A stretch of DNA of 64,000 nt from [Scytonema hofmanni] UTEX 2349 (GTDB taxonomy: Bacteria; Cyanobacteriota; Cyanobacteriia; Cyanobacteriales; Nostocaceae), in the NCBI RefSeq assembly GCF_000582685.1, contig NZ_KK073768.1, positions 4,119,077 through 4,183,076 of the forward strand, given 5' to 3'. Shown piece after piece: positions 51,699 through 59,228 of the stretch. The notes beneath the pieces were generated by a model. That model did no database searches, was not told the origin of the DNA, and worked only from the letters and a program-made list of their open reading frames with translations. A program made the position numbers and the translations under genes. Positions within the stretch are counted from its first letter, which is position 1. Each line of letters begins with the position of its first letter.

Positions 51699-54305
51699 AT
51701 GAAAACGCAGTCATTTTTTTACTCCATGACCAAGAAATTGACCCACTTCAGGCAACGTTACAAGACGCTGTGCCATAAAGGACACTTGCTTGGGGCACGA
51801 GGTGTTATTAAGAATTTTCTGCTCTCATTATTCAAAACAAGCGATAAATGCGATCGGCAAAAACTAAGAACTTCCAGATCGATGGCAGCCTATAAGACTA
51901 ACAGAGGCACTTGTGTAAGCAGATTGGGCTATATTTTCCAGCGTACCCCGGTTATTTTTGCGATCGCATTAGTCTCCCTCACAGGCGTGATGGGACATAA
52001 ATTATACAACACGACAAAGCTAAAAGCAGGGACTATTGCCCCACAAACGATGAAAGCTCCCTACTCAGCTAACATCGAAGATAAGAAAAAAACCCAGCAA
52101 CAGCGCTCATACGCTACTAAAAGTTCCCTATTAGTCTTAATGGTTGATGCACAAGTTAACGAAAAAATCGTTAAAGATTTGCAACAATTTCTGGATACGG
52201 GTAACGAAATTCGTACAACTGCCGGATATTTTCCTTTTTTTGACACTTTAGTTTTACCCCTTTCTACCCAGCGTTATCTGCGTTCTTGTTCTAATTCTGA
52301 ATGGCAAACCCTGCTAAAAGCCTTAGAGAATAATAACATCCAGCCGAAGTTTGCACTCAAGACTCAAAAGCAAAGCAGTAAAATTACCATAATTAAAACT
52401 GGGGATTCACTAGCGCAAAAAAATATAATGCCCATACAGACTGTGGGTGTCAAACTTGATAATACTTCCCAAAAACCTGACTTTGCTCAAGCAGTGGCAG
52501 AATTAGAAACTTACCGCTTGACGACTTCAGAGCAAAACTTGTCTTCACTCACCAATCAAATCTCCCAAGCCCGCAAAGCATACGCTCAGGCAAACGCCAA
52601 ACTGTTACAGCTTAACGCTGTCAACCCGGAAACAGTATATAATGACACTTTTATTTTAAACTTATCAGATGACGACTGGGGAAAAACAGAAACGGGAATT
52701 CAACAAAGTGTAGAGCGGATTCTCGCCCAAGGTATCCCACCGGGACTGCCGCCAAATATTTTACAAGATGCCGTGAGGCTACAAGTGCAGACATCAGTAC
52801 CACAAGAAGCGGAGCCTTTAGCAACGAAACTTTTGCTCTTTGTACTTAAACCGAATCTGAAGAAAGATGAAGAACAAAGCAAAAAAAGTGGCGTACAAGC
52901 TGCTGCTGGTGTAAAGCCTGTGATGGTGTCGATGCGGCAAGGTGAGGTAATTGTCAAAAAAGGTGAGACGATTACTGCTTGGGACTTTGAGGTGCTAGAC
53001 CATTATCATTTAATCCGCCGGGAGATTAACTGGCTGGGTTTGACGAAGCTGGCAGGCTTTGTTAGCGCATCTATTGGCATTTTTGGTTTAGTGGAACGGC
53101 GAATTAAAACAAAAACGCGGCAACGCGATCGCCTGTTAATATTGTTGCTGGCTACAAGTGTGCCTGGAGTGCTAGCTGGCACACAATATACGACCTGGAG
53201 CGCCATTGGTTTATTGTTGGGTAGCTTCTACGGAGCTAATTTAGGTATAACAGTTATCGGATTGCTGGCTTTACAGTTACCATTTAGCCTGGAAATCAGT
53301 AGGATTGTGCTTTGGAGTGGTGCTGCTGGGGGAATATTAGGTAGTTGTATCGCCAAACGTTTGCGATCGCGTGAGGAACTTGCACTTCTTAGCGTCGCTG
53401 TTGCCTTTACTCAAGGTGGCGTTTATCTGATATTCAAGCTCTTACTCGGTGCTGCATTTGGTTCAGGCTGGTATATCGTACTTAGAGAAGCTGGATTCTT
53501 TGCTTTATCCGGCTTAGTTTGGAGTATTATTGCCTTGGGCTTAAGTCCTTACTTAGAAAAACTCTTTGATTTAGTCACCCCGATTCGTTTAGCAGAACTG
53601 GCAAATCCTAATCGTTCTTTATTAAAGCAACTTGCGACGAAAACTCCTGGTACTTTTCAGCATACTTTGTTTGTGGCTACCCTTGCCGAAGCTGCTGCCA
53701 AACATCTCAAATGCAATGTCGAATTGGTGAGAGCCGGCACTTTATACCATGATATTGGGAAAATGCATGACCCTCTGGGATTTATTGAAAATCAAATGGG
53801 GGGACCGAATAAACACGATACAGAAATTAACGATCCTTGGAAAAGTGCAAAAATTATCAAAAAACATGTCAGTGAGGGGTTAGTGATGGCGCGAAAACAC
53901 AGTTTGCCCACAGCAATTCAAGCTTTTATTCCCGAACATCAGGGAACAATGTTAATTGCTTATTTTTATCACCAAGCGCAACAAATGGCAAAAGAAAATC
54001 CAAATTTAACAGTAAATGAAGTAGATTTTCGCTACGATGGACCGATTCCTCAGTCGCGGGAAACGGCAATTGTCATGTTAGCAGACTCTTGCGAAGCAGC
54101 ACTGCGATCGCTTAAAGATGTAACCCCAGAACAAGCTTTAGCAATGGTTAACAATATCCTCCGTGGGAGATGGCAAGATAATCAATTGCTAGATTCAGGT
54201 TTAACACGAGAGGAAATGTCACAAATTGCCGAAATTTTTGTTGAAGTTTGGCAGCAATTTCATCATAAACGCATTGCTTATCCTAAGTTAAAGACTTGTA
54301 ATTAA
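51699..54305 (+). CDS. 7TM-HD family phosphohydrolase (PgpH-like)
   Basis: 868-aa membrane protein of the 7TMR-HD family, whose characterised member PgpH hydrolyses cyclic di-AMP. Seen: one N-terminal transmembrane helix (about residues 85-105), a large extracytoplasmic 7TMR-HDED domain (~110-430), seven membrane helices (~445-640) and a cytoplasmic HD domain with TLYHDIGKM (HD metal motif), FIPEHQGTMLIAYFYHQA and DSCEAALRSL. All HD metal ligands appear present. Cyclic di-AMP degradation is the likely role from family knowledge. The ~80 residues before the first helix are longer and more basic than usual; internal ATGs (for example at 51726) are alternative starts. An AGGTA lies just before the ATG. 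Confidence 0.88.
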   Translation: MKTQSFFYSMTKKLTHFRQRYKTLCHKGHLLGARGVIKNFLLSLFKTSDKCDRQKLRTSRSMAAYKTNRGTCVSRLGYIFQRTPVIFAIALVSLTGVMGHKLYNTTKLKAGTIAPQTMKAPYSANIEDKKKTQQQRSYATKSSLLVLMVDAQVNEKIVKDLQQFLDTGNEIRTTAGYFPFFDTLVLPLSTQRYLRSCSNSEWQTLLKALENNNIQPKFALKTQKQSSKITIIKTGDSLAQKNIMPIQTVGVKLDNTSQKPDFAQAVAELETYRLTTSEQNLSSLTNQISQARKAYAQANAKLLQLNAVNPETVYNDTFILNLSDDDWGKTETGIQQSVERILAQGIPPGLPPNILQDAVRLQVQTSVPQEAEPLATKLLLFVLKPNLKKDEEQSKKSGVQAAAGVKPVMVSMRQGEVIVKKGETITAWDFEVLDHYHLIRREINWLGLTKLAGFVSASIGIFGLVERRIKTKTRQRDRLLILLLATSVPGVLAGTQYTTWSAIGLLLGSFYGANLGITVIGLLALQLPFSLEISRIVLWSGAAGGILGSCIAKRLRSREELALLSVAVAFTQGGVYLIFKLLLGAAFGSGWYIVLREAGFFALSGLVWSIIALGLSPYLEKLFDLVTPIRLAELANPNRSLLKQLATKTPGTFQHTLFVATLAEAAAKHLKCNVELVRAGTLYHDIGKMHDPLGFIENQMGGPNKHDTEINDPWKSAKIIKKHVSEGLVMARKHSLPTAIQAFIPEHQGTMLIAYFYHQAQQMAKENPNLTVNEVDFRYDGPIPQSRETAIVMLADSCEAALRSLKDVTPEQALAMVNNILRGRWQDNQLLDSGLTREEMSQIAEIFVEVWQQFHHKRIAYPKLKTCN

Positions 54306-54700
54306 AAGTAACGATATTTACATTTTTCTTGTAAATATTTATTAAAGGTTAGAATAATGCAAATTAATATCAGTAGTTAACAACAAAATCTAGTAGATAA
54401 TCACAGAAAATTAAGCATAATTTGGGTATTTTGTTGCTGATGCAAAATAGGATTTTAACTTTTCAAGTATAAAATTTTATCTATGAATGTATTGATATCT
54501 TAGTAGATTTAATTTTCCTGATATAGATGGTTTTGCTTGAAGTGTACCTATAGTAAGACTTAAAGTAGAGTACTGATATTGGGTAAAATGGCAGAATATA
54601 AATATAAAGGATGTCTATTAATCGGCAATCTCAAAAAACCATTGAAGTTGGACGAGAAAGCAAATTAATTTATTACGAGTAAATATGAGGTTAAATATTT
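54306..54700. other. AT-rich gene-free stretch upstream of the glycosyltransferases
   Basis: 395 bp. Two overlapping tiny frames around 54588-54680 (MAEYKYKGCLL and MSINRQSQKT) are too short to support. Should hold the promoter of the glycosyltransferase pair. Confidence 0.4.
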
Positions 54701-55867
54701 ATGTTAAGCAATAAAAAAGACCATATAAATGAAACAGCATCTATTCTCACCCTAGGAACAGGTTGGTTTCCCAAAACACCAGGAGGGTTGGAGAGGTATA
54801 TTTATGAACTAACTAAACAATTAGCAGCAAATGAAGACAAGGTAGAATTCTGTGGTGTTGGACTGCCAGAAGCTGAAGAAAATCTGCCGATAAAGTTGAC
54901 AAACTTAACTTCTCCAGATACTGCAATTTGGCAACGCCTGTGGTATATTCGTACTAATTTTCAAAAAACCAGGGTAGGTACACCAGATGCAATTAATTTA
55001 CATTTTGCATTGTATAGCTCTCCTATTTTGGATCTTTTGCCAAAGTCAGTGCCAATTACTTTTAACTTTCATGGACCTTGGGCATCTGAAAGTTATGAGG
55101 AAGGAATTAATAAAATTGACGCTTTTCTCAAGTGGTGGCTAATAGAAAAAAGAGTTTATAACCGTTGCGATCGCTTCATCGTTCTCAGCAAAGCATTTGG
55201 CAATATCTTACATCAAGAATATCAAGTACCCGCTGAGAAAATTAATATAATTCCTGGTGGAGTTGATATTAATCGATTTCAAGTAAATCTATCACCTCAA
55301 GATGCTCGTAACAAGTTAGATTGGCCCCAAGATCGTCCAATCATATTTACATCCCGTCGGTTAGTAAATCGCGTTGGACTTGACAAATTGTTGATAGCGA
55401 TCGCAACAATCAAACCGAGAATTCCTGACGTTTGGTTAGCGATTGGTGGTCGTGGACTATTAGAAGCTGCACTCAAACAACAAACAGCAGAATTGGGACT
55501 AAACGATCACGTTAAATTTTTAGGCTTTTTACCTGATGACCAATTGCCAATAGCTTATCAAGCTGCCGATTTGAGTGTAATGCCCAGTCAATCTTTTGAA
55601 GGATTTGGATTAGCAATAGTGGAATCTTTAGCTTGTGGCACCCCTGTTGTGTGTACTCCTGTTGGTGGAATGCCAGAAATTTTAGAACCCTTTTCACCCC
55701 AATTAATTACTGATTCTATCGAAGCATCAGCTATTGCCGAAAAATTAGAAGAGGTATTACTAAAAAAAATTCCAGTACCTTCACGAGAAGACTGTCGCAA
55801 TTACGCTGTTACACAATTTGATTGGAAGAAAATTGCAACTCAGGTGCGCTCAATTCTTTTAGCCTAA
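54701..55867 (+). CDS. glycosyltransferase family 4 protein (first of pair)
   Basis: 388-aa GT-B fold retaining glycosyltransferase. Seen: N-terminal GTGWFPKTPGGLERYIYEL with the Gly-Gly acceptor loop, INIIPGGVDINRF between domains, KFLGFLPDDQLPIAYQAADL and the GT4 E-x7-E motif in SFEGFGLAIVESLACGTPVV, which binds the sugar nucleotide. No membrane segment. Substrate sugar unknown. Followed after 18 bp by a second GT4 gene, so the two form an operon probably acting on one glycan (exopolysaccharide, glycolipid or lipopolysaccharide). Confidence 0.92.
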   Translation: MLSNKKDHINETASILTLGTGWFPKTPGGLERYIYELTKQLAANEDKVEFCGVGLPEAEENLPIKLTNLTSPDTAIWQRLWYIRTNFQKTRVGTPDAINLHFALYSSPILDLLPKSVPITFNFHGPWASESYEEGINKIDAFLKWWLIEKRVYNRCDRFIVLSKAFGNILHQEYQVPAEKINIIPGGVDINRFQVNLSPQDARNKLDWPQDRPIIFTSRRLVNRVGLDKLLIAIATIKPRIPDVWLAIGGRGLLEAALKQQTAELGLNDHVKFLGFLPDDQLPIAYQAADLSVMPSQSFEGFGLAIVESLACGTPVVCTPVGGMPEILEPFSPQLITDSIEASAIAEKLEEVLLKKIPVPSREDCRNYAVTQFDWKKIATQVRSILLA

Positions 55868-55885
55868 AGAGGTGTAAACATAATT

Positions 55886-57025
55886 ATGAAAATTCTCTTT
55901 TTAGACCAAAGTGGTAAACCTGGTGGTGCAGAATTATGCTTGATAGATATTGCTAAACCTTATAGCGATCGCTGTATGGTAGGCTTATTTGCAGATGGTT
56001 CATTCAAAGATTTACTTATTCAGAATAAAATTCCCGTGCAAGTTTTGGCTACTCAAGCAATACAAGTTCGCAAAGAAAGCAGCTTGGCACAAGGTTTAGG
56101 TAGTTTAGGACAACTTGCACCGATAATTACTAAAGTAGCTAAAATCGCTCGTGAATATGATTTAATTTACGCCAATACACAAAAAGCGTTAGTTGTAGGT
56201 GCGATCGCTAGTTTTCTCAGCCGTCGTCCTTTAGTATATCATTTGCATGATATTCTTTCAGAGGAGCATTTTAGCAAAACCAATCGTCGCATTGCTGTAA
56301 CTTGCGCTAATCTTGCATCATTAGTAATTGCCAATTCTCAAGCTAGTAAAACAGCTTTTGTGAAAGCCGGAGGACGCGCAAAGCTTACTGAAATAGTTTA
56401 CAATGGCTTTGATTCAAAAAATTATCAAATTTCCGAGCCTGATGTTAAGCAGTTGCGGCAAGACTTAAATTTAGAAGGACAATTCGTAGTCGGACATTTT
56501 AGCCGTCTTGCACCTTGGAAAGGACAGCATATTTTAATTGAAGCACTTGCTAAATGTCCTCAAGAAGTCACGGTACTTTTAGTTGGTGATGCACTATTTG
56601 GTGAAGAAGATTATGTTGAAAGTTTACATAGTCAGGTAACAAATTTAGGACTAGAAAAAAGAGTCAAATTTTTAGGGTTTCGTTCCGATATTCCTCAATT
56701 AATGTCAGCTTGTGACTTGGTAGCACATACCTCTATTTCTCCAGAACCTTTTGGTAGAGTGATTGTTGAAGCAATGCTATGTGGAACACCTGTAGTTGCA
56801 GCTGCATCTGGTGGTGCAATTGAATTAGTAGAACACAATATCAATGGTTTTTTAGCAACACCAGGAAAACCTGAAAAACTTGCACAAATAATTACCGCAT
56901 GTCTTCAAGAACCAGAAAAGACAGCGGCTATAGCTAATAATGCGCGAATTACTGCAAGTCAACGTTTTGATGTCGCAATTATTAATCAGCAAATTGCGGA
57001 ATTGCTTGAGCGTAATTTTTTTTAG
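55886..57025 (+). CDS. glycosyltransferase family 4 protein (second of pair)
   Basis: 379-aa GT4 glycosyltransferase. Seen: FLDQSGKPGGAELCLIDIA at the N-terminus, VYNGFDSKNYQI at the hinge, GHFSRLAPWKGQHILIEAL, KFLGFRSDIPQLMSACDLVAH and the E-x7-E motif SPEPFGRVIVEAMLCGTPVV. Preceded by AGAGGTG 10 bp upstream of the ATG and 18 bp after the first GT4 gene, so co-transcribed with it. Substrate unknown. A dispersed AGCCCAC/GTGGGCT hairpin 60 bp after the stop may act as terminator. Confidence 0.92.
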   Translation: MKILFLDQSGKPGGAELCLIDIAKPYSDRCMVGLFADGSFKDLLIQNKIPVQVLATQAIQVRKESSLAQGLGSLGQLAPIITKVAKIAREYDLIYANTQKALVVGAIASFLSRRPLVYHLHDILSEEHFSKTNRRIAVTCANLASLVIANSQASKTAFVKAGGRAKLTEIVYNGFDSKNYQISEPDVKQLRQDLNLEGQFVVGHFSRLAPWKGQHILIEALAKCPQEVTVLLVGDALFGEEDYVESLHSQVTNLGLEKRVKFLGFRSDIPQLMSACDLVAHTSISPEPFGRVIVEAMLCGTPVVAAASGGAIELVEHNINGFLATPGKPEKLAQIITACLQEPEKTAAIANNARITASQRFDVAIINQQIAELLERNFF

Positions 57026-57082
57026 TACAACAAAGTAAAAGTAAAAAGTGAGCCAGCGCGGTCATGTTCGTTCCTTAAAGTA

Positions 57083-57106
57083 GTACAAAGCCCACCTGCG
57101 TGGGCT
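57083..57106. repeat. dispersed palindromic repeat, copy 2
   Basis: GTACAAAGCCCACCTGCGTG and GGCT; differs by one base from the copy at 9906-9929. Confidence 0.7.
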
Positions 57107-57137
57107 CAATTAGGCGCAGCTTCACACAGAAATGGTA

Positions 57138-57530
57138 TTAATGGGGGGTACACTGCAATGCCTGATAGATAGCTTCAGGATTAGCGGCAATCACCTTGAG
57201 GTAGGCTTGCGCGGTTTGGTCTGGTTCGCTGCGTCCCTGCTCCCAGTCCCGCAACGTGCCAAGCGGGATATGATAACGCGCTGCGAATTCTTCCTGCGTC
57301 AAGCGCAACGCGCGGCGAATGATTTTTATGCGGGATACCCGTTTCATCCTCGCTAAATCTGCATCGGTAAGCGGTTGTGCGTCAGGGTCATCAAGAGCCG
57401 CAGCATGAATTTCTTGCTCTGTCATGTGACGCACAGGCAGTTTAGGAAAGGGTCTTTCACTACCCTCAGCCAACACCTCAACCACCGTCCCATCCTTGTG
57501 CATTCTCGCGGTAATAATCATTTCGTTCAT
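57138..57530 (-). CDS. HTH-type antitoxin partner of BrnT
   Basis: 130-aa protein with a C-terminal Xre-type helix-turn-helix. Seen: EMIITARMHKDGTVVEVLAEG at the N-terminus, a linker with MTEQEIHAAALDDPDAQPLT, and RRALRLTQEEFAARYHIPLG followed by TLRDWEQGRSEPDQTAQAYL, the classic helix-turn-helix. It overlaps the BrnT toxin gene by 53 bp, with the toxin first, as usual for BrnTA-type modules. This HTH form takes the place of the more common ribbon-helix-helix BrnA. It should autoregulate the operon. The higher GC and Ala/Arg-rich composition hint at horizontal gain. Confidence 0.85.
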   Translation of the reverse strand: MNEMIITARMHKDGTVVEVLAEGSERPFPKLPVRHMTEQEIHAAALDDPDAQPLTDADLARMKRVSRIKIIRRALRLTQEEFAARYHIPLGTLRDWEQGRSEPDQTAQAYLKVIAANPEAIYQALQCTPH

Positions 57531-57783
57531 TCTTTGTTACCTCGCGTGCTGATATAATTCTGGTTTTCTCGCCCCGTTCGGTATAAACAACCATTAGAAG
57601 CCTGCTGCCTACCATGCCAATACGGATAAATCTCTCCTCACCGTAGGCTTTTCTGTCGTCTAGTCTCTCAATACCGAACGGGTCATTGAATACTTCAGAA
57701 GCTTCATCAAAACTCACACCGTGCTTACTGTAGTTTAGGAGAGCTTTTTGATAGTCCCATTCAAAGTGATCTGCATCATTCAT
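57478..57783 (-). CDS. BrnT family ribonuclease toxin
   Basis: 101-aa type II toxin of the BrnT (RelE-fold) family. Seen: FEWDYQKALLNYSKHGVSFDEA, VFNDPFGIERLDDRKAYGEE, RFIRIGMVGSRLLMVVYTER and RIISAREVTKNERNDYY, matching the BrnT sequence pattern throughout; the Lys/Arg/His-type residues of the family are retained (KHG, RII, AR). Starts at ATG 57783; no upstream neighbour. It overlaps the HTH antitoxin gene. Confidence 0.88.
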   Translation of the reverse strand: MNDADHFEWDYQKALLNYSKHGVSFDEASEVFNDPFGIERLDDRKAYGEERFIRIGMVGSRLLMVVYTERGEKTRIISAREVTKNERNDYYRENAQGWDGG

Positions 57784-57890
57784 TATGTACGGGATAACAG
57801 TAGTTTTGTCAATTGTCTACTGAAACCAGCAACGTTATGGACTAGCCAGATAAATTTCACGATTCAGCAAGCGTATTGACCTATATGGAA
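57784..57890. other. spacer between the toxin operon and the next gene
   Basis: About 100 bp without a gene; likely carries the BrnT promoter and operator. Confidence 0.35.
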
Positions 57891-58262
57891 TTACAAACCT
57901 ACTAATTCGCGAGCTTCAAAATCGTTGAGTTGTTGAACTATGGCTAATCTCGCTTCTAATTTAGCGACACTAAACTGGTTGCGGAGATATTCTAAATGAG
58001 CGATCGCATTTTGTTTTTCTGCCGTTAATCTAATCAGAGTATCCATTGACTTTTGATATTCCTGATTCACCAACAGCACTTCAAAGCGACGTGCTTTGCG
58101 TTGAGCATCGTTCTTCAAATCAGATTCAAAAGCTGAAATGCGATCGGCATTGCCTTCAAATCGGTTAATTTGGTGCTGAACTGCCATCAACTGAGAGTCT
58201 ACTTCATTCACTCGTTGGGCAGCTTGAGCGATCGCAGATGGATAATGACTCAGTTGCAACAT
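57891..58262 (-). CDS. small coiled-coil protein of unknown function
   Basis: 123-aa protein, almost wholly helical. Seen: LQLSHYPSAIAQAAQRVNEV, then long heptad-rich stretches (VDSQLMAVQHQINRFEGN, MDTLIRLTAEKQNAIAHLEYL, AKLEARLAIVQQLNDFEA) typical of an antiparallel coiled coil. No family recognised. ATG at 58262 with AGAGG 13 bases upstream; the TTG one codon earlier is weaker. Same strand as, and 90 bp downstream of, the 87-aa gene at 58353-58616, so the pair may be an operon. Confidence 0.55.
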   Translation of the reverse strand: MLQLSHYPSAIAQAAQRVNEVDSQLMAVQHQINRFEGNADRISAFESDLKNDAQRKARRFEVLLVNQEYQKSMDTLIRLTAEKQNAIAHLEYLRNQFSVAKLEARLAIVQQLNDFEARELVGL

Positions 58263-58352
58263 CAAAATAATTTACCTCTAAAAATCTTAATAAACACCCA
58301 CAGCAAGCAACGCACAAATCAATTCAATATTTTCTATTCCCCAGTCCCTTAA

Positions 58353-58616
58353 CTACGCTACTTCCCTCAGTTGAGACGGAACACTCACCTCGCTAATATT
58401 CAGTGATAGCTGTTCAGCATAAGGCACCGCAGCTTGCTCTAATACTTCAACTTGGATATTCACACTCACCAAATAACTACCTGTATCTGCACCAACTGCT
58501 TCCGCAATTAATTTAGCAATGTCCGGACGTTTGGCAGTCAGCGGATCGCGTAGAATACAACGATCCCAGTCGTGCTTCGCAGTCGGATTGAGGCTGAGAA
58601 TATAGTGTTTAATCAT
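58353..58616 (-). CDS. 87-aa protein of unknown function
   Basis: Compact protein, MIKHYILSLNPTAKHDWDRC at the N-terminus, then RDPLTAKRPDIAKLIAEAVG and a beta-rich end SYLVSVNIQVEVLEQAAVPY. No known family was recognised. Codon use and a good ATG with AAGG upstream support a real gene. Probably co-transcribed with the coiled-coil gene downstream. Confidence 0.6.
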   Translation of the reverse strand: MIKHYILSLNPTAKHDWDRCILRDPLTAKRPDIAKLIAEAVGADTGSYLVSVNIQVEVLEQAAVPYAEQLSLNISEVSVPSQLREVA

Positions 58617-58782
58617 AAAACAAACCTTGAGTCAAACTTCACATGAAGGCTGTCACAGAGCCATTTAGCGCTTCACCAGGCTTCGTGGATGCTATATATA
58701 TTATAGTATTTTTGTACTAGTTTGTCCATAAAACAAGAGCGAGTTTTCCTCTCTTTATCTGCCAAAGTTGGTAATACAGTTT

Positions 58783-58816
58783 GGAGGATATGAAAACAAC
58801 ATCATTCAGCAACTAG
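58783..58816 (+). other. possible leader peptide ORF with strong ribosome-binding site
   Basis: GGAGG at 58783-58787 precedes an eight-codon ORF MKTTSFSN-stop (58790-58816). It is followed by a stem CAACTA/TAGTTG and the palindrome at 58851-58880, an arrangement like an attenuator. Confidence 0.3.
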
Positions 58817-58850
58817 CTAAAGATAGTTGTTTTTACTGAATCAATAAGTA

Positions 58851-58880
58851 AAAAGATAGATATAGCTATATCTATCTTTT
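58851..58880. terminator. perfect 30-bp palindrome, possible terminator
   Basis: AAAAGATAGATATAG and its exact complement, ending in TTTT. Symmetric, so active in either direction. Confidence 0.55.
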
Positions 58881-58901
58881 GGCAGATGAGGTTCATTTAG
58901 T

Positions 58902-59228
58902 ATGGTTTCACCTTGGCAAAGTCCACTCCCTCTGGAAGAACACAAAACGAGCCGTGTCGTTGTCTACTTTTACAGTGATAGATTAGGCTTATGGATTCCG
59001 ATAGTGTTTTTCCGATTAGTAGAGGCGATCGCCCTTCACCACAAAGGACTTTTCAGCGGGGTAGAATTTTTCGTTTTCCCACCTGATTTAGACCCTTGTA
59101 ACTGGGGACAAGGGGGAGATCAGGGTTCGGAGGCAAATAATTCTTTTTTCCCAATGCCCTATGCCCTATGCCCAATAACTAATTCACCTTGTCATCAAAA
59201 TGAGATTTCAGTAATTCAGCATCATTGA
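58902..59228 (+). CDS. doubtful small ORF
   Basis: 108-codon frame with ATG at 58902 and an AGATGAGG upstream. The first ~60 residues (MVSPWQSPLPLEEHKTSRVV, LGLWIPIVFFRLVEAIALHH) look protein-like with a HIP1 octamer in frame; the last third only translates a heptamer array (MPYALCPITN) and antisense to the MscS gene. Could be a decayed short gene. Confidence 0.3.
   Translation: MVSPWQSPLPLEEHKTSRVVVYFYSDRLGLWIPIVFFRLVEAIALHHKGLFSGVEFFVFPPDLDPCNWGQGGDQGSEANNSFFPMPYALCPITNSPCHQNEISVIQHH
59146..59175. repeat. CCCAATG/CCCTATG heptamer array
   Basis: Four units ending four bases beyond the MscS stop codon. Confidence 0.75.
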
